A stretch of 64,000 nt of DNA from the NCBI RefSeq assembly GCF_001029445.1, contig NZ_LDOT01000050.1, forward strand, positions 1 through 64,000, written 5' to 3'. Shown piece by piece: positions 45,026-53,465 of the stretch. Positions within the stretch are counted from its first letter, which is position 1. The number at the start of each line of letters is the position of its first letter. The DNA comes from Photobacterium aquae (GTDB taxonomy: Bacteria > Pseudomonadota > Gammaproteobacteria > Enterobacterales > Vibrionaceae). The position numbers and the translations under genes were made by a program. The notes beneath the pieces were generated by a model, which saw only the letters and a program-made list of their open reading frames with translations, did no database searches and was not told where the DNA came from.

Positions 45026-45046
45026 GGCCGGTGCAGCGCACCGGCC
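45026..45046 (-). promoter_or_regulatory. intercistronic stem-loop between arcA and arcC
   Basis: GGCCGGTGC and GCACCGGCC (9 bp, perfect) around a 3-base loop. No T-run follows leftwards (TGAAAACAGC), so it more likely stabilises or processes the arcA mRNA than stops transcription. Confidence 0.6.
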
Positions 45047-45073
45047 GTTAGGGTTTGGCTATTGCCTGTGAAC

Positions 45074-46294
45074 TTAGATACCGTCACGCTCGATTGGGCA
45101 GCTCATGCAGCGTGCGCCACCGCGGCCGCGGCCAAGTTGGTCACCAGGGATTGGTAGTACGGTGATACCAGCTTTGTCGTATTTCTCGTTGGTGTAAGTG
45201 TTGCACTCGTAACCAACAACCACGCCAGGTTTAACAGTCAGTACGTTGTTTGCATCGTTCCACTGCTCACGCTCAGCTTCGAAGTTGTCACCACCAGTAG
45301 TGATTAGGTTCAGCTGGCCTACGCCCAGTGCTTTTTCGATTGCAGTTACGAAGTAGCCTTCTTCAGTTGCTTTCACTGAGCCAGACTCGTCGCCAGTTAG
45401 GCTCCAGCACTTAACGTCTTTGCGAACAACTTCTGGGTAAACAGAGAAGGTGTCTTCACGCATGTGGGTCATAACTGTGTCTAGGTGCATGCAAGAACGG
45501 TGCTTAGGCAGTTCCATCGCGATAACTTGCTTAGCCTGGCCGTGCTTGAATAGGCTTGATGCTAGCTGCTCTACGCCTTGTGCAGTAGTACGCTCTGACA
45601 TACCAATCAGTACAGCGCCCTTACCGATAACTAGTACGTCACCGCCTTCGATTGTTGAGTTGTCGTAGATCTTCTCTTCGTCACCGAAGTACTTGATGAA
45701 GTCCTGACCTGCGAAGGTTGGGTGCCAGCGGTAGATAGCACGTAGGTGGTTGGTTTCGCGCTGACGAGCAGGCTTAGCCATTGGGTTGATTGAAACGCCG
45801 CCGTATACCCAGCAAGATGTGTCGCGGGTGAATAGGTGGTTTGGTAGTGGTTCAATGATGAAGTCGCTTGCTGCGTGCAGGCCCTGCATCATAGAAGAAG
45901 ACTGAATTGGAAGCTCAGAGTATGCTAGGCCGCCTAGTAGGATTGCTGCTAGTTCTTGGTTTGGTAGGTCCGCAAGGAAGCAACGAACATCGTTAGCAAA
46001 TGTTGGGCCGAAACGGTTATCTGAAATCTGAGTGCCTAGCAGCCAGTCTTTCGCTTCTTTAACAGCTAGTGTTTCAGCTAGCATGTCTTGAAGAAGCATT
46101 ACTTCAACGCCTTGTTCGCGCAAAGTGTTGGCAAATACGTCATGCTCTTCGCCTGCACGCTCAACAGCCAATACGTCATCGAATAGTAGGTCATGGCAGT
46201 TAGACGGAGTCAGGTGAGTTAGAGCGCGCTCTGGACGATGAAGAAGAACGCGGCGTAGTTGGCCTATTTCAGAACCTACATAGAACTTACTCAT
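45074..46294 (-). CDS. arcA: arginine deiminase
   Basis: Hydrolyses arginine to citrulline and ammonia, the first step of the pathway; also an acid-resistance enzyme. 406 aa, with the guanidine-handling fold, motifs FTRDTSCWVYGG, EGGDVLVIGKG, CMHLDTVMTHM (catalytic His) and the nucleophile Cys398 in GGARCMSCPIE near the C terminus. Start MSKFYVGSEIGQLRRVLLHRP matches the family. Ribosome binding site is in GAGAGATACGATCATG, which recurs before the leader ORF at 49010. A very long AT-rich upstream region implies complex control. Confidence 0.97.
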   Translation of the reverse strand: MSKFYVGSEIGQLRRVLLHRPERALTHLTPSNCHDLLFDDVLAVERAGEEHDVFANTLREQGVEVMLLQDMLAETLAVKEAKDWLLGTQISDNRFGPTFANDVRCFLADLPNQELAAILLGGLAYSELPIQSSSMMQGLHAASDFIIEPLPNHLFTRDTSCWVYGGVSINPMAKPARQRETNHLRAIYRWHPTFAGQDFIKYFGDEEKIYDNSTIEGGDVLVIGKGAVLIGMSERTTAQGVEQLASSLFKHGQAKQVIAMELPKHRSCMHLDTVMTHMREDTFSVYPEVVRKDVKCWSLTGDESGSVKATEEGYFVTAIEKALGVGQLNLITTGGDNFEAEREQWNDANNVLTVKPGVVVGYECNTYTNEKYDKAGITVLPIPGDQLGRGRGGARCMSCPIERDGI

Positions 46295-47166
46295 GATCGT
46301 ATCTCTCTTTATTTGATAGCCAATTCATTTGGCATTTATTTGTTTTTTGGCGAAGAGAAAATTTATTCTCTGCCGTTGTTTCTGTAATTCATTCTACGGA
46401 TCGCGAGCAGATAGTCTTAGATATCCATCACACTTTATCTATTAATCTCATAACGATGGCTTCTTTATTTTTTAACATTTTTAATGCATTCGTTACTATA
46501 TTTCATGCGGGGTTTTTTATGTGGAAAGGACGTTTTTTTAGTGTGTTATTCACTATTAAGTCATTGTTTTTAAAGGTGTGATTTGGTTTTGGTGGAATGT
46601 TATGCATAAACTGCGGGTGAAATTTGTTTGTGTAAAAACAAGCTTATTCACTTTTAGTGGCTGACTATATAAAAATAGTTGGAATGTTAATGTTAAAATA
46701 ACAAAACTTTTTCCAAAATATATTTCTTTTCTTGTTTTGTAATTTAGCAACAGGCGAGGTTACTGTTTTATTTTTCTTTTTTAATTATGTTTTGTTGAGT
46801 TTTTATTTGATATTCGCAGCGCTGTTTTTTTTGTTTTATTTCAATGTTTAATTTTCCAAGTGACGGGTAATGCAAAAATATAGCAGCAGGTAAAAATATT
46901 GCGCTTATAGGTTAGGGGCGGTGCAGGTGTGGTATTTGAGTCGAGCGATGTTCTTGCTCTCTCAATCCCAACGCTTGGTGCTGTTGTTATGGCTGTATCT
47001 GCCGCCTCTCGTGCTGCCTCCAAGGGGGATGGCCAGGTACTGCCTTGCGATACAAGGGCGTGTCGGCTTGCCGGTATATGGCTGGGGGCATGCGAAACAA
47101 GTTGGTTTCGGGAGGGGGATGGCCGAGGTGCATTTTGAACCGGGTGTTTGGGATGGGCGCTGATAG
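46295..47166. other. 870-bp gap: AT-rich arcA upstream region, then GC-rich stretch
   Basis: No convincing gene. From 46295 to about 46915 the DNA is AT-rich and must contain the arcA promoter; I found no exact FNR or ARG box, only loose matches such as TTATTCACTATTAAG near 46548. From about 46915 to 47163 composition changes to GC-rich; two overlapping plus-strand frames (about 70 and 80 codons) open there but have no ribosome binding site or recognisable product. The 11-mer GGGGGATGGCC occurs twice (47024 and 47114). It may be a gene remnant. Confidence 0.5.
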
Positions 47167-47167
47167 C

Positions 47168-47192
47168 AAAAAGCCGCCCCGAAGGGCGGCTG
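47168..47192 (-). terminator. terminator of the YfcC-type transporter gene
   Basis: AGCCGCCC/GGGCGGCT stem with a TTCG loop (leftward strand), followed by T5, 23 bp after the stop. Confidence 0.85.
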
Positions 47193-47214
47193 CACAAGCA
47201 AGATAGAAGCGGTA

Positions 47215-48660
47215 TTACATCATGGCACCCACGCTGAGCATTACCATGATTAGGACAATCAAAATGCCTAGTAGCGGTGCAACCCACTTCACCCAGCGAA
47301 CGTATGGGACATGGGCAATGGCCAAGCCACCCATAACAACGGCTGAGGTTGGCGTCATTAGGTTTACAACACCTGATGCAGACTGGTAAGCAGTTACCAC
47401 TAGGTCACGGCTCACGCCAGCAAAGTCAGCAAGTGGTGCCATGATTGGCATGGTCAGCACTGCTAGGCCTGAAGATGAAGGCACAAGGAATGACAGGATA
47501 ATTTCCAGTAGGTACATCACGTTGATGAATACTACTGAAGACAGGCCAGATACGATGTGCTCTGCAGAGTTCAGGATGGTGTCGGTGATCATACCGCGGT
47601 CCATGATAACCACGATACCACGTGCGATACCGATGATCAGTGCTACGCCCAGTAGGTCGCGGGCACCGTCGATAAAGCTTGTGGTGAACTCTTCTTCGCT
47701 CATGCGAGAGATCACGCCGATGATGATGGTTGATGCTAGGAACATGGCAGAGATTTCAGCCATCCACCAACCTGCAACCGATACGCCGTAAATCATGATA
47801 CCGAAAGATGCGGCGAAGATACCCAGGATGATTTTGCGAGTCGTGGTGAACTCCAGCATTTCGCCAGTCTGGTTGCCAAGGAAGTGTGCTTTGTTTTCTT
47901 CGTACTTGTCGTAAACGATAGATTTGGTTTGGTCAGCGCGAACCATCTTGGCATAGCGCATTACGTAGGCAACACAGATTAGCCAGCCGATAACAAGCAT
48001 AGCGACACGTAGACCGATACCGTCAGTGAACGGAATACCAGCAGCGTTTGATGCGATAACGGTAGCAAATGGGTTGATAGTCGAACCTAGGGTACCGATA
48101 CCCGCACCTAGCAGAACGGTAGCAGCAGCAACAACTGGGTCGAAGCGCGCGGCCATCATTACCGGTACAAGCAGGGTGTAGAACGGAAGTGATTCTTCAG
48201 CCATACCGTAGATAGTACCGCCTGCGGCAAACAGTGCCATCAGAATCGGGATCATCAGCTCTTCACGACCTTGCAGACGGGCGGTAACACGCTCGATACC
48301 CGCATCAATCGCACCAGTCTTGGTGACTAGGCCTAGGAAGCCACCGATCACCAGGATGAACAAGGACACATCGATAGCCGCAGCTTCGTAAGTGTTGTGG
48401 TCGTAGAAGCCGTCAATCGGCGCCAGTAGCACATCGACAACGCCTTGAGGGTTGCTCTCAACGCTGTGGTAAGTTCCGGTTACGGGTACTTCTTTGCCTA
48501 GATCTTCGTTCATGACGCGGTCGTACTGGCCAGCAGGAACGATCCAAGTCATCAGCGCCACTAGGGCAATAAGGGCAAATAAAATGGTGTAGGCAGATGG
48601 AAACTTAAAGTTGGCAAAGAAGCCGCCTTTTTCTTCCTTGTTCATCGATTCAGTTGTCAT
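47215..48660 (-). CDS. arcD: YfcC family transporter, probable arginine/ornithine antiporter
   Basis: 481-aa inner-membrane carrier with about 12 membrane helices, of the YfcC/DcuC-like type (C4-dicarboxylate anaerobic carrier fold). Conserved blocks include AIDVSLFILVIGGFLGLVTK, GTIYGMAEESLPFY and LVPSSSGLAVLTMPIMAPLA. In bacteria with an arc cluster this family is usually the arginine/ornithine exchanger, and its place behind arcABC supports that; it is unrelated to the APC-type ArcD of Pseudomonas, so the symbol names the role, not homology. The transcript begins far upstream, with a leader ORF and a hairpin ending next to the AAGGAG site. Codon bias is strong, like arcA. Confidence 0.85.
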   Translation of the reverse strand: MTTESMNKEEKGGFFANFKFPSAYTILFALIALVALMTWIVPAGQYDRVMNEDLGKEVPVTGTYHSVESNPQGVVDVLLAPIDGFYDHNTYEAAAIDVSLFILVIGGFLGLVTKTGAIDAGIERVTARLQGREELMIPILMALFAAGGTIYGMAEESLPFYTLLVPVMMAARFDPVVAAATVLLGAGIGTLGSTINPFATVIASNAAGIPFTDGIGLRVAMLVIGWLICVAYVMRYAKMVRADQTKSIVYDKYEENKAHFLGNQTGEMLEFTTTRKIILGIFAASFGIMIYGVSVAGWWMAEISAMFLASTIIIGVISRMSEEEFTTSFIDGARDLLGVALIIGIARGIVVIMDRGMITDTILNSAEHIVSGLSSVVFINVMYLLEIILSFLVPSSSGLAVLTMPIMAPLADFAGVSRDLVVTAYQSASGVVNLMTPTSAVVMGGLAIAHVPYVRWVKWVAPLLGILIVLIMVMLSVGAMM

Positions 48661-48673
48661 TGTTATCTCCTTG

Positions 48674-48698
48674 CCTCTTGGGCACTTTGTGCCAGAGG
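48674..48698 (-). promoter_or_regulatory. stem-loop abutting the transporter ribosome binding site
   Basis: Leftwards: CCTCT-GGCAC-AAA-GTGCC-CA-AGAGG, ten base pairs with a two-base bulge, ending one base before AAGGAG (48672-48667). Such a structure could mask or expose the ribosome binding site and so regulate translation. Confidence 0.6.
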
Positions 48699-48851
48699 GT
48701 TAAACATCGACCTAGTCCGAAACAGGCATGAAAGTGTTAGCCAGCAAGGCCTCAGGGTATGAGGGCTGGTATTGACCATCAGGTACTGTAAAGGGGTGGA
48801 TTAGCTTGAAGCCGTTGGTGGTTAATACCTTGGGCTGTTGGCCGTGAACAG

Positions 48852-49010
48852 TCAGAGAAGTACTCTCTCTGCATGAAGTTCCATTGACCGGCAGTAGGCA
48901 GATTTGCTACTACCGGCGGCAATGGCCATGCGAGTTAGCGTTCTACGAGGGCGACAAAGTGGGCTTTGCCGCCGCCATCCTGATTGCTGGACCGGGCAGA
49001 TGTTACTCAT
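48852..49010 (-). CDS. arginine-rich leader ORF upstream of the transporter (52 aa)
   Basis: Not recognised. A 52-codon frame starting ATG 49010 with ribosome binding site GAGAGA, ending 191 nt before the transporter gene. It encodes eight arginines (residues 13, 14, 20, 22, 23, 27, 41 and 49), several from rare codons, including tandem CGG-CGG and AGA. The 21 bases around its start (49023-49003) are identical to those around the arcA start. A hairpin with 10-bp stem (48916-48888) lies inside it. Either it is a regulatory leader peptide that senses arginine, or a remnant of a duplicated arcA 5' end; similarity to arcA stops after codon 2 (third codon AAC against AAG). Too short for routine calling. 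Confidence 0.5.
   Translation of the reverse strand: MSNICPVQQSGWRRQSPLCRPRRTLTRMAIAAGSSKSAYCRSMELHAERVLL
48888..48916 (-). promoter_or_regulatory. hairpin inside the transporter leader
   Basis: CCGGTAGTAG pairs with CTACTGCCGG (one G-U) around a nine-base loop, within codons 32-41 of the leader ORF. A translating ribosome would open it, which is the usual logic of attenuation. Confidence 0.5.
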
Positions 49011-49426
49011 GATCGTATCTCTCGAAATTGTTTTGGCGCAGTCTCTGCTGCAGCTCTATTTGCTTGTTGCCATCGGATTTTATGCTGACGGGATTGAAAT
49101 GACTTTGGTGTTGTTCACACTTTACGGGGTGCATGTCGCAGCTCGCTTGAGACGGTATGTAAGGACAAGGGTATTTCTTTGTAATAAGTGGGTGAATATG
49201 TGATTAACTATTTCTTGCTCGTTGGGTCGGGGTGCATAGCCGGGAATATTATGCATTTTTCCGAATTCTAGCACCAAGGCAAAAAAAATCGCTTTGTTTG
49301 ATGTATGTCAATTTTCAAAATAGCGGCTAGAAATGGGAGTGGGAGATAGCCCACGCTTTTACGTGGCAATTTTCCGCAATCCGTGCGATATTTGCCGTCG
49401 AATTGATATTAAGGTGGAGTTTCCCC
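49011..49426. other. divergent promoter region, transporter leader / rraB
   Basis: No gene seen. AT-rich from 49190 to 49330. It should contain the promoter of the leader ORF and transporter (leftwards) and that of rraB (rightwards). I see no confident -35/-10 pair and no exact FNR, CRP or ARG box. Confidence 0.5.
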
Positions 49427-49828
49427 ATGTCTTATGCAGAACTGATTGAAGAGCAGAAGGAAGAAACGCGCGAGATTATTGCTGCGTTGCTGGAAGATGG
49501 CAGTGAGCCTGATGCGCTTTACAGCATTGAGCACCACTTTTCGGCTGATACTTTTGAGCAGTTAGAAGCTGCGGCAGCTGAAGCGTTTAAGATGGGCTTC
49601 GATGTACTGGATGCCGAAGAGCTTGAGCTAGCCCCTGAAGACGGTGGCGGTACCGTGGTATGTTTTGATGCCGTGATGGAATCAGCACTGAATGCAGAGT
49701 TGATTGACGAGCAGGCAGAGAAAATGATCCGCCTTGCAGAAAAGCACAACATTGATTACGACGGCTGGGGTACTTACTTCGAGTCGGACGAAGACGATGA
49801 TGAAGACTACGAGGATGACGAGGAGTAA
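49427..49828 (+). CDS. rraB: ribonuclease E inhibitor RraB
   Basis: Binds RNase E and lowers its activity on a subset of mRNAs. 133 aa, close to E. coli RraB (EEQKEETREIIAALLEDGSE, LYSIEHHFSADTFEQLEAAA, DYDGWGTYFE) with the typical acidic tail (SDEDDDEDYEDDEE). I start at ATG 49427 (MSYAELIEEQ), which has GGTGGAG upstream; the frame opens eight codons earlier. Position between the OTC genes and valS matches E. coli. Confidence 0.95.
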   Translation: MSYAELIEEQKEETREIIAALLEDGSEPDALYSIEHHFSADTFEQLEAAAAEAFKMGFDVLDAEELELAPEDGGGTVVCFDAVMESALNAELIDEQAEKMIRLAEKHNIDYDGWGTYFESDEDDDEDYEDDEE

Positions 49829-49851
49829 TTCCCCGTTGATCTGACCGATTG

Positions 49852-49878
49852 AAAAGCTGCCCATGGGCAGCTTTTTTT
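49852..49878. terminator. bidirectional terminator between rraB and DUF2061 gene
   Basis: AAAGCTGCCCATGGGCAGCTTT, a fully self-complementary core with four-base minimal loop, followed by T7. Confidence 0.85.
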
Positions 49879-49889
49879 GTATGTAGCTA

Positions 49890-50297
49890 TCACGCATGCT
49901 GATGCAGGCAGAATGAAGGGACGCTTGTGGCTGCCTGCTTGTTCTGGCGCAGCCAGACTTTCTCGTGGAAGTAGTACGCCACACTGTTCAGGCTTGGCTC
50001 CAACATTGCCATGATACCACCGACAAAGGCATCACCGGTCAGCAAGTACACTACGGTAAAGGCAACGGAAAAATGGACGGTGGCAAAGCTGGCTGTTTTC
50101 CATTTTGTTTGAGTTTGACGGGCTTTCAATGCGGGTATTGATGCCCATGCTTTTTCATGGAAATAGAAGGCCACAGTGTTGACGGAAGGCTCAATCATAG
50201 CAATCAAACTACCGATAAGGAGGTCACCAGTCAGCATGTAAGCGACACTAAACGCAATGGTAAAATGGAGTGCGGCAAAAGTTAGTGTCTTTTTCAT
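49890..50297 (-). CDS. DUF2061 membrane protein, two tandem copies
   Basis: 135-aa small membrane protein made of two copies of the DUF2061 unit, about 1-55 and 65-118. Each copy has the family pattern: a lysine-threonine head, HF-x-x-AF, LTGD, then EPS-x-N, followed by AFYFHEKAW or AYYFHEKVW. Each unit should form two membrane helices. Function unknown. The start has a very strong GGGGAGGAG site six bases upstream. Most members are single copies of about 60-80 aa; tandem forms are known. Single gene between rraB and valS. Confidence 0.85.
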   Translation of the reverse strand: MKKTLTFAALHFTIAFSVAYMLTGDLLIGSLIAMIEPSVNTVAFYFHEKAWASIPALKARQTQTKWKTASFATVHFSVAFTVVYLLTGDAFVGGIMAMLEPSLNSVAYYFHEKVWLRQNKQAATSVPSFCLHQHA

Positions 50298-50503
50298 GAT
50301 GATCTCCTCCCCTCAAGGATGCTTGGGTGTGTTGTAGGAATGCCCTGTTTCTATGTTTTTATTATTGAGAACTATTCGCGTTTAATCCAATGGCTTTTAG
50401 ATATTGATTTGATAGGAACAAGCTATCAAATCGCGAATGATGAATGTAATGATCTATGAGTGATGGTGCGATAAAAATCGAGGGTGGTAGGGGCGCTTAA
50501 AAC

Positions 50504-50534
50504 AAAAAAGGCTGGCCCGAAGGCCAACCTTTTT
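50504..50534 (-). terminator. terminator of valS
   Basis: AAGGCTGGCC/GGCCAACCTT stem with a TTCG loop on the leftward strand, then T6. A second hairpin (ACACGC...GCGTGT, 50541-50558) lies between it and the gene. Confidence 0.8.
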
Positions 50535-50579
50535 AACATGACACGCTTATAGGCGTGTTATTAACATTAAGCAAAGCGC

Positions 50580-53438
50580 TTATAGTGCAGCAATCGTTGC
50601 TTGTTGCTCAGCGAGCTTCACTAATGTTTCTTTGTAGCCATCTAGCTTCTCGCGCTCTTTGGCGATAACTGCTTCAGGTGCTTTGGCTACGAAGCCTTCG
50701 TTACCTAGCTTGCCTTCGATGCGCTTGATTTCGCCTTCAGTCTTGGTGATCTCTTTCGCCAAGCGAGCCAGTTCTGCATCTTTGTCGATCAGACCTGCCA
50801 TTGGGATCATCAGCTCTGATTTGCCAACCAATGCTGTTGCACATGCTGGTGTTTCTTCACCGGCTTCTAGCACGCGTACAGATTCTAGCTTCGCTAGGGA
50901 CATCAGTACTTGCTTGTTCGCTTCAAGACGTGCGGCATCTTTCGCGTTGTCAGCTTTTAGCATCACGTCTAGCGGTTTACCTGGGTTGATGTCGTATTCG
51001 GCACGCAGGTTACGGATGCTGGTGATGAATGCTTTCACCCACTCGATGTCGTCTAGCGCTTCTTGGTTGAAGTTAGCTTCGTCGAATTGAGGCAGGGATT
51101 GCAGCATAATGGTATCGCCTTCCACACCGTCTACTAGCGGCTTGATGCTCTGCCAGATAGTTTCAGTGATGTAAGGGATCACCGGGTGAGCCAGACGCAG
51201 GGTCTTCTCAAGCACCGTGATTAGCGTACGACGAGTGCCGCGCTGCTGTGCTTCGGTGCCTTTCCATAGAACTGGCTTAGTCAGTTCTAGGTACCAGTCA
51301 CAGAATTGGTTCCAGATGAACTCGTACAAGGTGTTCGCGGCCATATCCAAACGGAAGTTGTCGATATGGTTGTTGAACGCCTTCGCAGCCAGTTCAAACT
51401 GAGACTCGATCCACTTGTCCGCCAGTGAGTATTCGATCTCACCGCCGTTGAAGCCGCAATCTTGCTCTTCTGTGTTCATCATTACGTAACGGCTGGCGTT
51501 CCATAGCTTGTTACAGAAGTTACGGTAACCTTCCAGACGCTTCATGTCCCAGTTGATGTCACGGCCAGTCGATGCCATTGCTGCAAGCGTGAAACGTAGG
51601 GCGTCAGTACCGTAAGGTTCGATACCGTTTTCAAACGTCTTACGGGTGTTCTTCTCGATCTTCGCCGCAAGTTGAGGCTGCATCATGTTACCGGTGCGCT
51701 TCTCAACCAGAGACTCAAGGTCGATACCATCGATCATGTCGATTGGGTCAAGCACGTTACCTTTCGACTTCGACATCTTGTCGCCGTTCTCGTCACGGAT
51801 CAGGCCGGTTACGTAAACAGTCTTGAACGGTACTTGCGGCTTGCCGTTTTCGTCTTTCACGAAGTGCATGGTCATCATGATCATGCGGGCAACCCAGAAG
51901 AAGATGATGTCGAAACCGGTGACCAGCACGTCTGATGGGTGGAACACTTTCAGATCGTCAGTTTGCTCAGGCCAGCCTTGAGTACCAAACGTCCATAGAG
52001 CGGAAGAGAACCAAGTATCCAGAACGTCTTCGTCCTGATGCAGTTCGATAATGCTTTCTAGGTTGTGGTTCTGGCGAACTTCGTCTTCGTTGCGGCCAAC
52101 GTAGACGTTGCCTTGGTTGTCGTACCAAGCCGGGATGCGGTGACCCCACCATAGCTGACGAGAGATACACCAGTCTTGAACGTCGCGCATCCAAGAGAAG
52201 TACATGTTTTCGTATTGCTTAGGTACGAATTGGATGTCGCCATTTTCAACGGCTTCAACCGCTGTTTTTGCTAGCGGTGCAGTACGTACATACCACTGGT
52301 CAGTCAGCATTGGCTCGATAACGACGCCACCACGGTCACCGTAAGGTACCTGTAGGTCGTGATCTTTGATCTCTTCAAGCAGGCCTAGTTCGTCGAACTC
52401 GGCAACGATAGCTTTACGCGCTGCGAAACGCTCCATACCGTGGTATTTAGCTGGCAGTTCTGTCGCGTAAGCGTCGCTTGGCTCACCGTTGGTGTTGAAG
52501 ACTTCCGCCGCGTCACGGATGTTAGCGTCGAATGTCAGGATGTTGATCATTGGCAGGCTATGACGCTTGCCTACTTCGTAGTCGTTGAAATCGTGCGCAG
52601 GGGTGATTTTCACACAGCCTGTGCCTTTTTCCATGTCCGCGTGCTCATCGCCCACGATAGGGATGCGGCGGTCAACGATAGGCAGGATGATGTCTTTGCC
52701 GATCAGATCTTTGTAACGTGGATCTTCTGGGTTAACGGCAACACCGGTATCGCCCAGCATGGTTTCCGGACGGGTGGTGGCGACGACGATGTAATCTTTA
52801 CCGTCAGCCGTTTTAACGCCATCCGCCAGTGGGTAGCGGAAGTGCCACATGTGGCCCTTGGTATCTTTGTTCTCTACTTCAAGATCAGAGATAGCGGTGT
52901 GTAGTTTAGGGTCCCAGTTAACCAGGCGCTTACCACGGTAGATAAGGTCGTCTTCGTACAGACGTACGAATACTTCCTGAACGGCGTTAGACAGACCGTC
53001 GTCCATCGTAAAGCGCTCGCGATCCCAGTCTACAGATGCGCCTAGGCGACGTAGCTGCTTAGTGATAGTACCGCCAGATTCGCCTTTCCATTCCCAGATT
53101 TTGTCGATGAAAGCTTCACGACCGTAATCGTGTTTGGTTTTGCCTTCTTCTGCAGCGATCTTACGCTCAACAACCATCTGAGTCGCGATACCCGCGTGGT
53201 CAGTACCTACCTGCCAAAGGGTGTTTTTGCCCTTCATACGCTCACAACGGATCAGGGTATCCATGATGGTATCCTGGAACGCGTGGCCCATGTGAAGGCT
53301 ACCGGTGACGTTTGGCGGCGGGATCATAATGCTGTAGGCAGCTTTAGTCGTATCACCGTGAGGCTTGAAGTAGCCAGCCTCTTCCCAGCGCTGATATAGC
53401 GCCTGTTCAATTGAAGTTGGGTTGTATGTCTTTTCCAT
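50580..53438 (-). CDS. valS: valyl-tRNA synthetase
   Basis: Class I synthetase charging tRNA-Val. 952 aa with the signature PPPNVTGSLHMGHAF (HIGH equivalent, about 37-51), an editing domain that removes threonyl-tRNA, the KMSKSKGN loop about 554-561, an anticodon-binding helical domain, and a C-terminal coiled coil (about 885-945). ATG 53438 follows AAGGA. It lies 27 bp after holC and is probably co-transcribed with it, as in E. coli. Confidence 0.98.
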   Translation of the reverse strand: MEKTYNPTSIEQALYQRWEEAGYFKPHGDTTKAAYSIMIPPPNVTGSLHMGHAFQDTIMDTLIRCERMKGKNTLWQVGTDHAGIATQMVVERKIAAEEGKTKHDYGREAFIDKIWEWKGESGGTITKQLRRLGASVDWDRERFTMDDGLSNAVQEVFVRLYEDDLIYRGKRLVNWDPKLHTAISDLEVENKDTKGHMWHFRYPLADGVKTADGKDYIVVATTRPETMLGDTGVAVNPEDPRYKDLIGKDIILPIVDRRIPIVGDEHADMEKGTGCVKITPAHDFNDYEVGKRHSLPMINILTFDANIRDAAEVFNTNGEPSDAYATELPAKYHGMERFAARKAIVAEFDELGLLEEIKDHDLQVPYGDRGGVVIEPMLTDQWYVRTAPLAKTAVEAVENGDIQFVPKQYENMYFSWMRDVQDWCISRQLWWGHRIPAWYDNQGNVYVGRNEDEVRQNHNLESIIELHQDEDVLDTWFSSALWTFGTQGWPEQTDDLKVFHPSDVLVTGFDIIFFWVARMIMMTMHFVKDENGKPQVPFKTVYVTGLIRDENGDKMSKSKGNVLDPIDMIDGIDLESLVEKRTGNMMQPQLAAKIEKNTRKTFENGIEPYGTDALRFTLAAMASTGRDINWDMKRLEGYRNFCNKLWNASRYVMMNTEEQDCGFNGGEIEYSLADKWIESQFELAAKAFNNHIDNFRLDMAANTLYEFIWNQFCDWYLELTKPVLWKGTEAQQRGTRRTLITVLEKTLRLAHPVIPYITETIWQSIKPLVDGVEGDTIMLQSLPQFDEANFNQEALDDIEWVKAFITSIRNLRAEYDINPGKPLDVMLKADNAKDAARLEANKQVLMSLAKLESVRVLEAGEETPACATALVGKSELMIPMAGLIDKDAELARLAKEITKTEGEIKRIEGKLGNEGFVAKAPEAVIAKEREKLDGYKETLVKLAEQQATIAAL

Positions 53439-53465
53439 AGCGCTCTTAGAAGGATCTATGTGGAA

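Noticed and set aside
46841..47287. 148-codon frame on the minus strand, overlapping the end of the transporter gene
   Set aside because: It begins inside the transporter coding region in another frame, crosses its terminator and has no recognisable domain or ribosome binding site.
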